Of a DNA stretch of 64,000 nucleotides, positions 44,738 through 54,221 are shown piece after piece. This DNA comes from Flammulina velutipes (lineage: Eukaryota > Basidiomycota > Agaricomycetes > Agaricales > Physalacriaceae), in contig CM022372.1 in the NCBI GenBank assembly GCA_011800155.1, positions 2,294,001-2,358,000 on the forward strand. Reading direction: 5' to 3'. Below the pieces are notes generated by a model that was not told the DNA's origin, did no database searches, and was given only the letters and a program-made list of their open reading frames with translations. Within the stretch, counting starts at the first letter, position 1, and each line of letters begins with the position of its first letter. The translations under genes were made by a program, and so were the position numbers.

Positions 44738-47055
44738 TGGTCGTGTGTGTTGGCGCGAGCCGTATGAATATGTGGTGAGTCCAATTCGTGTTCCTGTGGT
44801 GCAGAGAATCTCGGTACGCCTTTCTTATGCGTCGGAATTGCTATTGTCCGTTCCGAGTTAGGGTCCCTGAGAGTAATGGTTTGTTTTCCGTCGATGTAGT
44901 TCCTTGTAACACTTTCGGTAAGTACGCCGAAAGGTCGTCCTAGTAGAATGTCGTAGGCGACTCCTCGTAGAACGTGGACTTGCAAGAATATCGTAAGGTC
45001 GTTTCTGATAGTGAAAGGTACGTTCCGGCAAACCCCCAGTGCAGACTCAACACCTTTGTTGGCAGACTGGACTTGAATTCGTGTTGAGGTGTCCAATGGC
45101 AGTCCGACGTGCTCCCACACTTCTTCTGACATTGCCACTAGTTGCGCCCCTTCGTCCAAGATTGCTTCCACCTCGTACTTGTGATCGATCACCGGAGTGA
45201 TCGCGCGTAAAGCCAGACTTTCCGCGCCGACGATTACCCCTTGGTCCGCGAGTGATTGATAGAATGCGTCGATCAATTCCCCCGCTTCCACGGATTCCAA
45301 GTTTTCCTCCGAGAGCGGTTCCTCGTCATCGTCCTCGATGGCGAGCATTCCCGTTTGCGCCACATCTTGTAATATCCTCCGGTTTGATACCACTTCCTTG
45401 ATGCGTTTCCTAATCTCCGGTGCTACAGCCAGTAAGTCTTTGTTCGACAAAGTGGACGATCCTCCTAGTATAGTGTCGAAGACTCTATCGCTAGATTCCT
45501 TTTCGTTCAGGCCCGGTCCTAATTGGGTACGATATTGTTGATCGTCGGCCCGAAAAGGGTTCCTTGATCCGATCTGCGGATTTCCTTTTTGCTGAACCTG
45601 TTGTGGCTTAGGTGCTGATGGAGCGGCAGTGACGGTAGGCTTCGTCTGCTGCGCTTGTTTAGGCAAGACGTATCCTGGTGGAAGGTTCGGTCCGGGCGCT
45701 GCATCGTGAGCTGCCTTGGGGTCCACCCCAAATGGAGGTTTCTTCCACGTCGTCTTTGGTATCTCTACTCCTCGAAATGCCATTCGTTTGCCTGGCGGCA
45801 TTGGCGGTCCTTTGTAGTTGTTTCCCGGCCCCGTGTTTTCCTTCTGGTTAAGGTTCAACGTAGCGTTCCAAAACTGTTCAGGTTGTTCGGTGATAATCTC
45901 GTTGCTGAGAAAAGTGGAGGAAGGCGGTATCCTCGATCCTCCTCCCCCTGGTCGAGTCACTTCCAGTAGGAAAGCCTTCCCTTCTGGTTGTCCCGTTGGT
46001 TTGAGATGCGGATTTTTCAGGTTCCACTGCACGATACGGTCGTACAGCGATCCTTCTCCCCTTGGGAAGTCCCTGGATCCGTCCCATAACGTGGTCCTTC
46101 CACCTGGAGAGATCAAGACTACTTTGTCTTCGACCGCTTTCCGATGTACTGGACAAACGTTCCAGCTCCTGCATTCGGTTCCTCCGCAGAAACATCTAGG
46201 TTGGAACTGATTTCGCCTGGTTGATTCCTCGAACCTTTGCGTACTCGTGGATTTCACGTTTCCGCCGTTCGCTGGTAGGTTCCTTTGTGGTTGTGGTCCT
46301 TGAGCGTTACCTGGTCCATTCTTGTTCTGTCCCGTCGATACTCCTTGTAGAGTCAGCGCTTGTAGTACCGCTTGTACCACAGCCGCTGGTTCAAATCCTT
46401 CGATTTTGACGCTATGTTCTTTTACGCCCGCTTTCTGGTTGGCGATGAACGTAGAGGTGCCAGTGAGACAGAACTCAGATGCGGATATGAGGTCGGCGAG
46501 CTTATGAGGCCTAGTTGGAGGATGGTCTGGGAATTTGATTTCCAAGCGCCTCTTAACCATTCCTTTCAAAGCTTCTCCCAAGCTACGCTCGAACAGGCGC
46601 GCGAGCTCGGGGTCCGAAACCGCACTTTCTTCCTTGAGAGCTAACCCAATCCTCTCGAATGTCCGCGTATATTCTCCTAGGGTGTGTAGGTCCTGAGGTG
46701 GCGCCAGATGGCGCTGGTCCGATGCGTCCTGTAAGTCCGATAATTCGTATCGTCCTTTCTCCCTTGCTCCTGGGTACTTGTTGAGCACCGCCTGTACGAA
46801 GGCGTCCCATGTTGCCTTGGTTATGACTCCTAGCGCGGATGTCACATCCTTTGCTTCTGGGATACGGCGCCAGTACTCTCGTGCTTCTGCTGGTAGATAG
46901 TACAGGGCGTACTGGATCCAGTCCGCGTCGTCCTTCTTCCCATGTTCCACACAAAGGTTTTTCACGTCTTCAAGGTAGTCCATCAGGTCTTTCGGATTTT
47001 CCGTAAAGGAGGGGGCGCTTTTGTTTCCCCTTCCCGGCATCGTTTTGTTAGACAT
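44734..47055 (-). CDS. Retrotransposon gag with C-terminal aspartic protease
   Basis: It makes the virus-like particle and its maturation protease. The open frame begins upstream at 47274 with a TTG; the first ATG is at 47055 (MSNKTMPGRGN), giving 773 aa. The capsid-like region follows (DLMDYLEDVKNLCVEHG, YALYYLPAEAREYWRRI, LGEYTRTFERIG). A cysteine motif, CFCGGTECRSWNVCPVH, replaces a standard zinc knuckle. The protease-like fold near the end has ILDEGAQLVAMS at the active site (DEG in place of DSG/DTG) and ILLGRPFG as the second conserved strand. The frame ends in TGA overlapping the pol ATG. Flanked upstream by the PBS and 5' LTR. Confidence 0.88.
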   Translation of the reverse strand: MSNKTMPGRGNKSAPSFTENPKDLMDYLEDVKNLCVEHGKKDDADWIQYALYYLPAEAREYWRRIPEAKDVTSALGVITKATWDAFVQAVLNKYPGAREKGRYELSDLQDASDQRHLAPPQDLHTLGEYTRTFERIGLALKEESAVSDPELARLFERSLGEALKGMVKRRLEIKFPDHPPTRPHKLADLISASEFCLTGTSTFIANQKAGVKEHSVKIEGFEPAAVVQAVLQALTLQGVSTGQNKNGPGNAQGPQPQRNLPANGGNVKSTSTQRFEESTRRNQFQPRCFCGGTECRSWNVCPVHRKAVEDKVVLISPGGRTTLWDGSRDFPRGEGSLYDRIVQWNLKNPHLKPTGQPEGKAFLLEVTRPGGGGSRIPPSSTFLSNEIITEQPEQFWNATLNLNQKENTGPGNNYKGPPMPPGKRMAFRGVEIPKTTWKKPPFGVDPKAAHDAAPGPNLPPGYVLPKQAQQTKPTVTAAPSAPKPQQVQQKGNPQIGSRNPFRADDQQYRTQLGPGLNEKESSDRVFDTILGGSSTLSNKDLLAVAPEIRKRIKEVVSNRRILQDVAQTGMLAIEDDDEEPLSEENLESVEAGELIDAFYQSLADQGVIVGAESLALRAITPVIDHKYEVEAILDEGAQLVAMSEEVWEHVGLPLDTSTRIQVQSANKGVESALGVCRNVPFTIRNDLTIFLQVHVLRGVAYDILLGRPFGVLTESVTRNYIDGKQTITLRDPNSERTIAIPTHKKGVPRFSAPQEHELDSPHIHTARANTHDQ

Positions 47056-47464
47056 GTTGGGTGTAGGTGTATTGTTGGTTGGTGGGTTGGTAGGTGTATT
47101 GGTAGGCGCGGGGTTGTCTCCTCGGCCTTGGTTTCTGGCTTGATGCGCCAGGAATGGATTTGCAGGTGGAATTGTTGTTCCAGGTGGTCTCGCGGTCGTG
47201 GGTACCGTGAAGTCGAAGGGTTGTAAGGTGAGGGCAGTAAAGTCGATGTCCAAATCTTCTTGTACCGGAGTCAACGGGTTTACTGGCTCTCCTCTGTCCT
47301 CGGGGTCTTCGGTTGTACGAACTTTCTTCGCGAATCTACCGCTGCTCTCTCTCGGCCTCTTTCCTCCAGCCAGAGTCCGACCCTCGGTTGATTCCTAGAC
47401 TCCTTTGTCTCGCGACGACAAGGAAAGTGTTCGGAAGAACAAATGGGATCCTTGTTGTAGTATC

Positions 47465-47482
47465 CCCTCGCGGTGGGCTCCA
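47465..47482 (-). other. tRNA primer-binding site
   Basis: On the minus strand TGGAGCCCACCGCGAGGG begins two bases after the 5' LTR. It is complementary to a tRNA 3' end reading CTCGC, then GGTGGGC, T and CCA. This fits a T-stem, a seven-base acceptor strand, the discriminator base and CCA. I do not name the tRNA. Confidence 0.75.
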
Positions 47483-47484
47483 GA

Positions 47485-48275
47485 TATAGATCTCTTAACG
47501 AGTCTGAGTTCGTTGTGATGTTGAGGGGACTACCCGGTGGATTCCTGCTCTTGTTCTGGCGCACCGAGGTCGCAGACCTTGGTAGGTGAAGAAGTCGGGC
47601 AGCGAGCTGTCGCAGACGACGGTTGCGCTTCCAAGTACGCGTTCGTCGAAGTACTAACGCGTGCGCGAAAGTATAGGTTCCAAAAGTCTCTCGACAGTTG
47701 CAAGGGGCTTCTGTGTTGATATTGTGGGGTGATAATTCTATATATGTGTTTCTACGACATGCTACAGTATTTATACTGTACGCTGTCGGCTTTCTCTTCC
47801 GTCTAGTTCTACGCTTAGGCCTCTCGATGCCTGCGTCATGTACCCTGATCGAGCGATCGTGCGACGATCCGGGGTTTGAGTCCGTGATGTGATTGGCGTT
47901 CCGTCGCGTCGAGTCAGACCACCTCGCGATATGACTCTTCGAGGGTGGTAATTCTCTCCGTTCCTGTCGGCTTTGGCATCCAGATTTCCGAAGGTGCCTG
48001 GGCGCCATGCATGGCGCACAGCCTTGGTGTAATCTCTTCCCATCGATCTGGATCTTCTCGTTATCGATCGTTGCAATCCATCGATTAGTTCGGTAGCTTC
48101 CGTGTTCTGAAACGTCCATGCTTGTGCCGTGTGAAGTGCTGCGCCATATGTTCCTAATGCGGACGCGCCGTGGATGGCGCGTTCACACGTTCCGACCTAT
48201 ATGGCGCTGGCGCCGTCGTGCGCCACACCCATGTTTAGTATCAGTTCTGCACTCAGCCCAAGTGCAGGCTGTACA
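47485..48275 (-). repeat. 5' LTR of the retrotransposon
   Basis: Second copy of the 791-bp LTR, the same in every stretch compared, including the 16-bp palindrome (48002-48017). It starts TGTACAGCCTGC on the minus strand. An open frame of 279 codons (48119-47280) runs from the LTR across the primer-binding site to just before gag; it is probably fortuitous. Confidence 0.95.
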
Positions 48276-48532
48276 GTACGCCGGGGAGATGCTGGAAAGT
48301 TTCTGTGGTGAGCTGCTGGCTCATACGGAGAGACACCATCCTACCGGGGTCTTCCACACCATCGACCTCACCTATCGTCGTCAGGTGAGCGAGCTGGAAA
48401 CCTGAGAGACAGCAGACTTACCTACCCGTCAGCTACTCATCCGGCTCCTCTACTCCTACGCCATGGGAGGAAAAGACTACGATCCGGGTCCATGGTCCTT
48501 TGGGCTGGACGATGCGCAAATGATGCACGCCC
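48276..48532 (+). pseudogene. Interrupted host-like gene, middle part
   Basis: Following the GTAC duplication (48276-48279), exon 2 resumes at 48280 (AGEMLESFCGELLAHTERH) and ends at 48384 with a GTGAGC donor. Exon 3 starts at 48433 after CGTCAG (LLIRLLYSYAMGG) and is cut at 48532 by the fold-back element. Both the frame and the splice phase agree with the parts at 35810-36070 and 51190-51488. Confidence 0.65.
48525..48532. repeat. Target-site duplication of the fold-back element, left copy
   Basis: GCACGCCC, repeated exactly at 51182-51189 on the far side of the element. With one flanking base the match is 8 of 9. Confidence 0.85.
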
Positions 48533-49676
48533 CACCCTAGGAAGTTGTCATATCTAGATATCATGCTCTAGTTGTAGGGGGTAGTATTTAAATGTCCATC
48601 TCATGTGGCAGAGCCTCTGAGGCGAGGTCAACAACTAATTGTCTGTCCGCTCCGGTGCGCTGGGGCAGGTAGCTCTAGCTGGGCTATATATGGATAGGAC
48701 TATTGATGGTATTGATGGGGCCAGATGATGGGGAGCAGGGGATGGGGGAAATGTGGCACCAGGAAAATCCGGACCTAGGGATTGATCAGAATTGATGGGA
48801 ATCATTAACAGGGGTTGGGGAATAGGGATAGGAAATGTGGCACCAGGAAAATCCGGACCTAGGGATTGATGGGATTGATGTATTGATGGGCAGATAGGAT
48901 GGGGGATGGGGGATGGGGGATTGATAGCAGGGTACAATTGTGGCACCAGAATAAATACTGGGCTATTGCTAGGGTATGAGGAGGGTATGAGAGGGGTGAT
49001 TGTAGGTTGAAATATAGAATTCTTTCTAACTATCAGAAACATGAATGGGGATGTGGCAGCTACTGAAACCAATAATAAAACGATGTGTGGCGCATTTTTA
49101 ATCAAGGAGCACATACCTCGGATCAACCTGGGGTTGCTCTAGATGTCTTCCTATTGAAAAATGGATGTGTGCAGCACAAAGAACCATCTAAAAACACGAA
49201 GATTTGGGTGAGAAACAAGCAAAACATTATTGAAAATCCATCAAAAAGCACCAAAAAGGGAGCAGCATTTTGCCCTCGCTTGGGGGTGACCTGGAACCAC
49301 TTGTAGGTCGTCCAGACACCTTTGGGGCATTGTATATGTCACTCAGTTAGGTCCCCAGGTCAACAGAACCCTTGGATATGATCAAAATGCCAAAAACCCG
49401 GACCACCTACCTTTGGGCCACACTATCAACTTGCCATGACCTGGGGACACCTTATATTCGAAGATATATGTATAGAATGTTCTAATCATGAGTTAGATGA
49501 AGTCTGGAGTGTGAAAAATGCAGTCAAAACCTTGGATATACCCCAAATAATGTCCCCCACCAAAGCACATATACCATCAACTTCCCCTGACCTGTGGGTC
49601 GTTCCAATGTGTTCTATTATCATTATAGATGATGTATTAACACCCCAGAGGTTCCCCCAGTGTGTCAAAATGCGAA
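48533..49676 (+). repeat. Left inverted arm of the fold-back element
   Basis: 1144 bp. The reverse complement is at 50040-51181, near perfect in the outer 800 bp and with scattered differences inward (for example CCTGTGGGTCG versus CCTGCGGGTTG). Confidence 0.9.
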
Positions 49677-50039
49677 CATTCATGATACTAGGTGAACCCT
49701 TATTCACCCTTCCTCCTCAAGTACACCTACTGGTTCGCATATGTACATCTTTAGGACTGTTCTAATAGTCATTTGACATCATATAGATGATATTTTGGGG
49801 CCCAGGTCATAGGTAGACCTCGAAGATACACCCCTTTGATACATGGTGAGGATATGATCTTTGTACTAATTCTCAAATGTCCATGCTCTATATTGAAGGG
49901 TATTCAACCTGGGACATATTCTGGGAAGCTAAAAACACATTGTATGATGTTAAAATCAATAGTCCACCACTCAGATGTGTGATAGTTGGGGTGGTTCTTG
50001 CTGTAGAAGGAGGGGATATAAATTATTGTACCATTTATA

Positions 50040-51181
50040 TTCGCATTTTGACAGACTGGGGGAACCTTTGGGGTGCTGATACATCATCTATAATGATAAT
50101 AGAACACATTGGGACAACCCGCAGGGCAGGGGAAGTTGATGGTATATGTGCTTTGGTGGGGGACATTATTTGGGGTATATCCAAGGTTTTGACTGCATTT
50201 TTCACACTCCAGACTTCATCTAACTCATGATTAGAACATTCTATACATATATCTTCGAATATAAGGTGTCCCCAGGTCATGGCAAGTTGATAGTGTGGCC
50301 CAAAGGTAGGTGGTCCGGGTTTTTGGCATTTTGATCATATCCAAGGGTTCTGTTGACCTGGGACCTAACTGAGTGACATATACAATGCCCCAAAGGTGTC
50401 TGGACGACCTACAAGTGGTTCCAGGTCACCCCCAAGCGAGGGCAAAATGCTGCTCCCTTTTTGGTGCTTTTTGATGGATTTTCAATAATGTTTTGCTTGT
50501 TTCTCACCCAAATCTTCGTGTTTTTAGATGGTTCTTTGTGCTGCACACATCCATTTTTCAATAGGAAGACATCTAGAGCAACCCCAGGTTGATCCGAGGT
50601 ATGTGCTCCTTGATTAAAAATGCGCCACACATCGTTTTATTATTGGTTTCAGTAGCTGCCACATCCCCATTCATGTTTCTGATAGTTAGAAAGAATTCTA
50701 TATTTCAACCTACAATCACCCCTCTCATACCCTCCTCATACCCTAGCAATAGCCCAGTATTTATTCTGGTGCCACAATTGTACCCTGCTATCAATCCCCC
50801 ATCCCCCATCCCCCATCCTATCTGCCCATCAATACATCAATCCCATCAATCCCTAGGTCCGGATTTTCCTGGTGCCACATTTCCTATCCCTATTCCCCAA
50901 CCCCTGTTAATGATTCCCATCAATTCTGATCAATCCCTAGGTCCGGATTTTCCTGGTGCCACATTTCCCCCATCCCCTGCTCCCCATCATCTGGCCCCAT
51001 CAATACCATCAATAGTCCTATCCATATATAGCCCAGCTAGAGCTACCTGCCCCAGCGCACCGGAGCGGACAGACAATTAGTTGTTGACCTCGCCTCAGAG
51101 GCTCTGCCACATGAGATGGACATTTAAATACTACCCCCTACAACTAGAGCATGATATCTAGATATGACAACTTCCTAGGGT
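50040..51181 (-). repeat. Right inverted arm of the fold-back element
   Basis: 1142 bp, inverted copy of 48533-49676. The inner end of the match is TGCGAA on the reverse strand. Confidence 0.9.
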
Positions 51182-51488
51182 GCACGCCCTGCGCGTTCCC
51201 AGCTGCCACGATTCCGGTAGGTGCGGGCCCCGTCTTTCCCGACATGTTCTAACGCGAACGACAGAGATACGGAGAGCCGCGAAAGAACAAGCGCGCAGTC
51301 GTATCGCAGCCTACCGTAACGCCCTGGGGGGTGAGATTCCTGTTCCCGATCCGGTCCTCAACGACGACCCCCAACGGTATCCTAAAATGGGGGCAAGCCG
51401 AACGGAGCACCCTGTTGAGCGTGTTACCAAGCCAAGAGCCTTATGGGCCTTACGGGTCTGGGGGGAGGGTACTGAGACAGTGTGGTAG
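51182..51488 (+). pseudogene. Interrupted host-like gene, 3' part
   Basis: After the GCACGCCC copy (51182-51189), exon 3 resumes at 51190 (LRVPSCHDS) and ends at 51216 with GTAGGT. The last exon, 51265-51488, starts EIRRAAKEQARSRIAAY and stops at TAG. The original coding sequence would be 672 nt (223 aa): 35810-35920, 35966-36070 plus 48280-48384, 48433-48532 plus 51190-51216, and 51265-51488. Function unknown. The open frame without stops on both sides of each element suggests recent insertions. Confidence 0.65.
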
Positions 51489-51548
51489 GTAGCGTAGCCA
51501 ATGCAAATCGTGATTGCGTACAATAGTAGCAAGAAATGTCTAGAGTAT

Positions 51549-52300
51549 CTAAGCGTCGGGGTCGGGCCAGAAGAAAGCCTCCCACGGGACTGTCACCGGT
51601 TGAGGATTGACCGTCCAGCCTTGAGGAGACTGGAAGGGCGGGATGACACTGTGGTTGCGAACAGCTGGGGCGCAGGAGCATCGGAGTTCGCCGACGTCAA
51701 GGCGGACACGATTGGACTTCCAGGGGTCCAGTTGAGGATTTTGAGTGTAAAAATTGGCGCGCCAATTGGCTACAGAGTCACCGTTAAGCACTGGAAGGGC
51801 ACGGACTGCGTCCAATCGACCAGCACGCACCAACAAAACCCTCATCCAAAAAGATAATCTCGTCGTTGGGGAGCCGAGATACGCCACTGTACCCTTGGCT
51901 CCGGAGTTGCTCCTTGAGACGTTGGAGGTCTCCCGGCGCTAACGATACCTTTTTGGCCACGCTAAAAATACGTGAGTGGAAGACAAGGCGCTGTCATAGC
52001 AAACGTACCTGTTAAAACAAGGGCAGAAACCAGCCCACTTCACCACAATTTGCATGACTTTCCCCCGCTTGGTGACAGCAACGGGAGCTTCTAAAAGGGG
52101 GAGCTACGGCGTTAGAAGCGGAAAGAGGGCTTGAAGTAAACAGACGCACCCCACGTGTATTCGTTGAGCGGGGAAGACGTCGCCTTCGGAGGTGGTAGCG
52201 TGTGGCGGCCGATATCCAGATCGTTCGCGACGGGATCAAAACCCGGCCAAGGATATTCACTCCAGGGCTCCCGTGTGAAGTCCTTCCGGTCGGTGGCCAT
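51549..52300 (-). CDS. Hypothetical protein of the mobile-element island
   Basis: Four exons join in frame: 52300-52150, 52090-52009, 51961-51831 and 51769-51549 (585 nt, 194 aa). The family is not recognised. It starts MATDRKDFTREPWSEYPWPG. A compact middle part contains VVKWAGFCPCFN and VAKKVSLAPGDLQRLKEQLR. The end is WTVNPQPVTVPWEAFFWPDP. No signal peptide or membrane segment; aromatic- and proline-rich, probably a small folded protein. It lies between the interrupted gene and the TET/JBP-like fragment, tail to tail with the former (61 bp). Confidence 0.6.
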
Positions 52301-53104
52301 GGTGGAGGGAGAAGACCCAGCAAGTTGGTCGTCTTTATGTTGGGACAAGGCCAGGATACCGGTTCGGTTCAGAAAAGGCCACGCGATGGCCCTGTAGGGG
52401 CATATCGAGCAGCGAGGAAGCGGCGAGTTGCATGACGCCGCCAAGCTCGACAATCCTCCGAGGAGTATGGACCACGTATTCCGGAATGCACATACAGTGT
52501 GCCGGGTTAGGGTATCGTTCACGTTGAGGTACTGCCGGGACGTAAGAAAGAGGATGCGGGATCGCCGTGTACGGGGAAGCCTGGAAACGGTGAGTTGGAT
52601 GACGCCGCCCAACCTCACGACGCTCAGACAAGTATTCCGGAACGTGTAAACGGTGCGTCGAATTACACCGTCGTGCGCGCAGAGCTAGACCACGATGGTC
52701 TGCTCAGCCGACATCCTCGTTCCTCCGGTGAGCCAGACCGCGATGGTCTGCTCAACCGTACACACCGTCGCCTGATGTAGCGTTCCGTGCTGGAGGTCTG
52801 TGCTGAACGTGCTTGGGTAAGAGCGAAACGTGTTACGGTCGATCAAGGTCTAGATTGGTTTATTAATAACCCTCATAATTAAAACACAAATATTGTACTC
52901 TTTAAAAACCATACTGACTAGGCTGCTGGCGGACGCCAAACGCATGACAACCACGGAACGTCGCAAAGGGAAGACTCGACGCAGTAAATCGAAACCCGGG
53001 AAGCGGCCCGCGAAGACGAAACGCTGGTTGGAATACTCGCGTGCCCGAATTAGGGAGCATTCCGGTCAGTGATCGACATCCATTGAGAGCTCCCAATTGA
53101 TCAG
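52301..53104. other. No gene seen; weak internal repeat
   Basis: Two degenerate copies of a block with GAGTTGxATGACGCCGCC and GTATTCCGGAA occur near 52420-52500 and 52590-52645. ATGGTCTGCTCA occurs twice, near 52690-52760. An unrecognised 5' exon of the TET/JBP-like gene may lie here. Confidence 0.4.
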
Positions 53105-54005
53105 GCTGCCACTTAGTCGCGTTCACGGTGGATGAACACCCGTCCCACTTCCTGGGTGGCGTCAAGTGCCAACAGACGGTTCGAGACAGCATCGAGACAC
53201 TCTATCCAGGCGTCCGACCCGCCGAGCTTCCTAAGGCCTGGGAAGACGATTTCACCACCGTCTCATTCTCTCTGACGCCAGAAATGAACGAGGCGGATCG
53301 CCTGTCTGGGTTGGTGACACCTCCTTCGGTCTTGGTCCAACGCTACGACAGTGTTTACGACGAGTGGGTCTGTGCGCGATTTGTTGAATTGTACGACGCG
53401 TTCTTAGACACCGCGCCCGTGCATAAAGCTAAAAAAGCTGATCCCCGCTCTTCCACCTTGGCTTTCCATCTCGGTATCTGGCAGTTCACCAGCGCTCGGC
53501 AGAAAATTACCCGGGAGTCCCGCGAGCAGACGCCGCAAGCTATCAAGGCTATGGACGACCTATTGCTGTTTATCAAATCCCACATCGTTCCCAAAATCAA
53601 CAACCGACTCCTCTATGATTTTCCCGATCAGTGGAGACGCGCACTTAAGTGAGTCCTTGTTCCCTTTCTTATTGCTTACTGAACCTGTATGTTTCTAGAG
53701 TCCGGCAGCAACTTCGACGGAACGCTAGCATCTTGAAGAAGTTGACTCTGCGTCCCGCTTTGGATCTCGGTCCGGCCATTTGCTCCATTGCAATCAAGGA
53801 CGGGTCAAGTGAGATCCTTCATTTGGATTTCTCCGACGATCCAGCTTTTCTGACGTGGATTTTCGTGGCCGGCTCATTTGTGGGAGGGGATTTCTGCTCC
53901 CCCCAACTCGGGAGACGCTTCCCTATCAGGCCTGGACAGCTATTCGCAGTACGTGCACGTTATGTTGCACCTGTAGCTGTCCAGTTTACTAAATCCCCCG
54001 GTTGA
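53105..54005 (+). pseudogene. TET/JBP-like 2-oxoglutarate/Fe(II) dioxygenase fragment
   Basis: TET/JBP enzymes oxidise 5-methylcytosine or thymine in DNA, and basidiomycete members are often found beside KDZ transposons. Exons 53105-53648 and 53699-54005 join in phase. The core motif is seen: HLDFSDDP supplies the HxD iron ligands, then GGDFCSPQLGRRFPIRPGQL is the characteristic strand-turn block of the fungal family. The distal His-Arg part that binds iron and 2-oxoglutarate is not clear (RARYVAPVAVQF, then a stop). There is no ATG in frame at the left end, only an acceptor-like ATCAG. Both ends therefore look incomplete. I judge it a decayed or partial copy; identification rests on the HxD and PQLG-PIRPGQ patterns. 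Confidence 0.55.
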
Positions 54006-54221
54006 TCCGGAATGTCATATTGCTAACCTGGCGGTTAGCAACTTTCTCATATCCGAGACACTTTCTGAAAGCTGTCCAGTGGGCTGAGATCTTCCCTGGA
54101 CCCTTTGCCCACCTATTCTGGATATCACAAATGGGCGGAAAGCATGCAGAATGACGAGACAGGCATCCGTATATATCCACAAAGTTGACAAAACAAAGAA
54201 AATAGTATATTTTCCATATAC

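Larger units (their letters stand above)
36071..48275 (-). mobile_element. Ty3-type LTR retrotransposon with two antisense genes
   Basis: A 12,205-bp element on the minus strand. Order along the element: 5' LTR (48275-47485), primer-binding site, gag-protease (47055-44734), pol with RT, RNase H and integrase (44737-41116), two antisense genes (40510-38800 and 38245-37082), polypurine tract, and 3' LTR (36861-36071). The RT-RH-IN order places it in Ty3 (Metaviridae-like), not Copia. No chromodomain was seen after the integrase. The LTRs agree over every stretch compared. GTAC flanks both ends (36067-36070 and 48276-48279) as target duplication. LTR ends read TGTACA and CTATA, so the 3' end lacks the usual CA. 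The element splits exon 2 of a host-like gene. Confidence 0.92.
48533..51181. mobile_element. Non-autonomous fold-back DNA transposon
   Basis: 2.65-kb element made almost entirely of two inverted arms, 48533-49676 and 50040-51181, around a 363-bp centre. Positions x and about 99715-x pair throughout, with a single-base indel near 49350 and a few mismatches further in. Ends read CACCCTAGGAAGTTGTCATA. It is flanked by an 8-bp duplication, GCACGCCC. No transposase frame; the mirrored frames (48635-49126/50589-51080 and 49085-49306/50409-50630) are the arms read both ways. The arms carry GATTGATGGG-type and GGTGCCACA repeats. An 8-bp duplication is compatible with hAT-like and some KDZ-type elements; 9 bp would suggest Mutator-like. 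Confidence 0.88.

Noticed and set aside
48635..49126. 163-codon frames in the fold-back element (also 50589-51080) as genes
   Set aside because: They are mirror images of the same inverted arm, rich in simple ATTGATGGG-type repeats and without domains.
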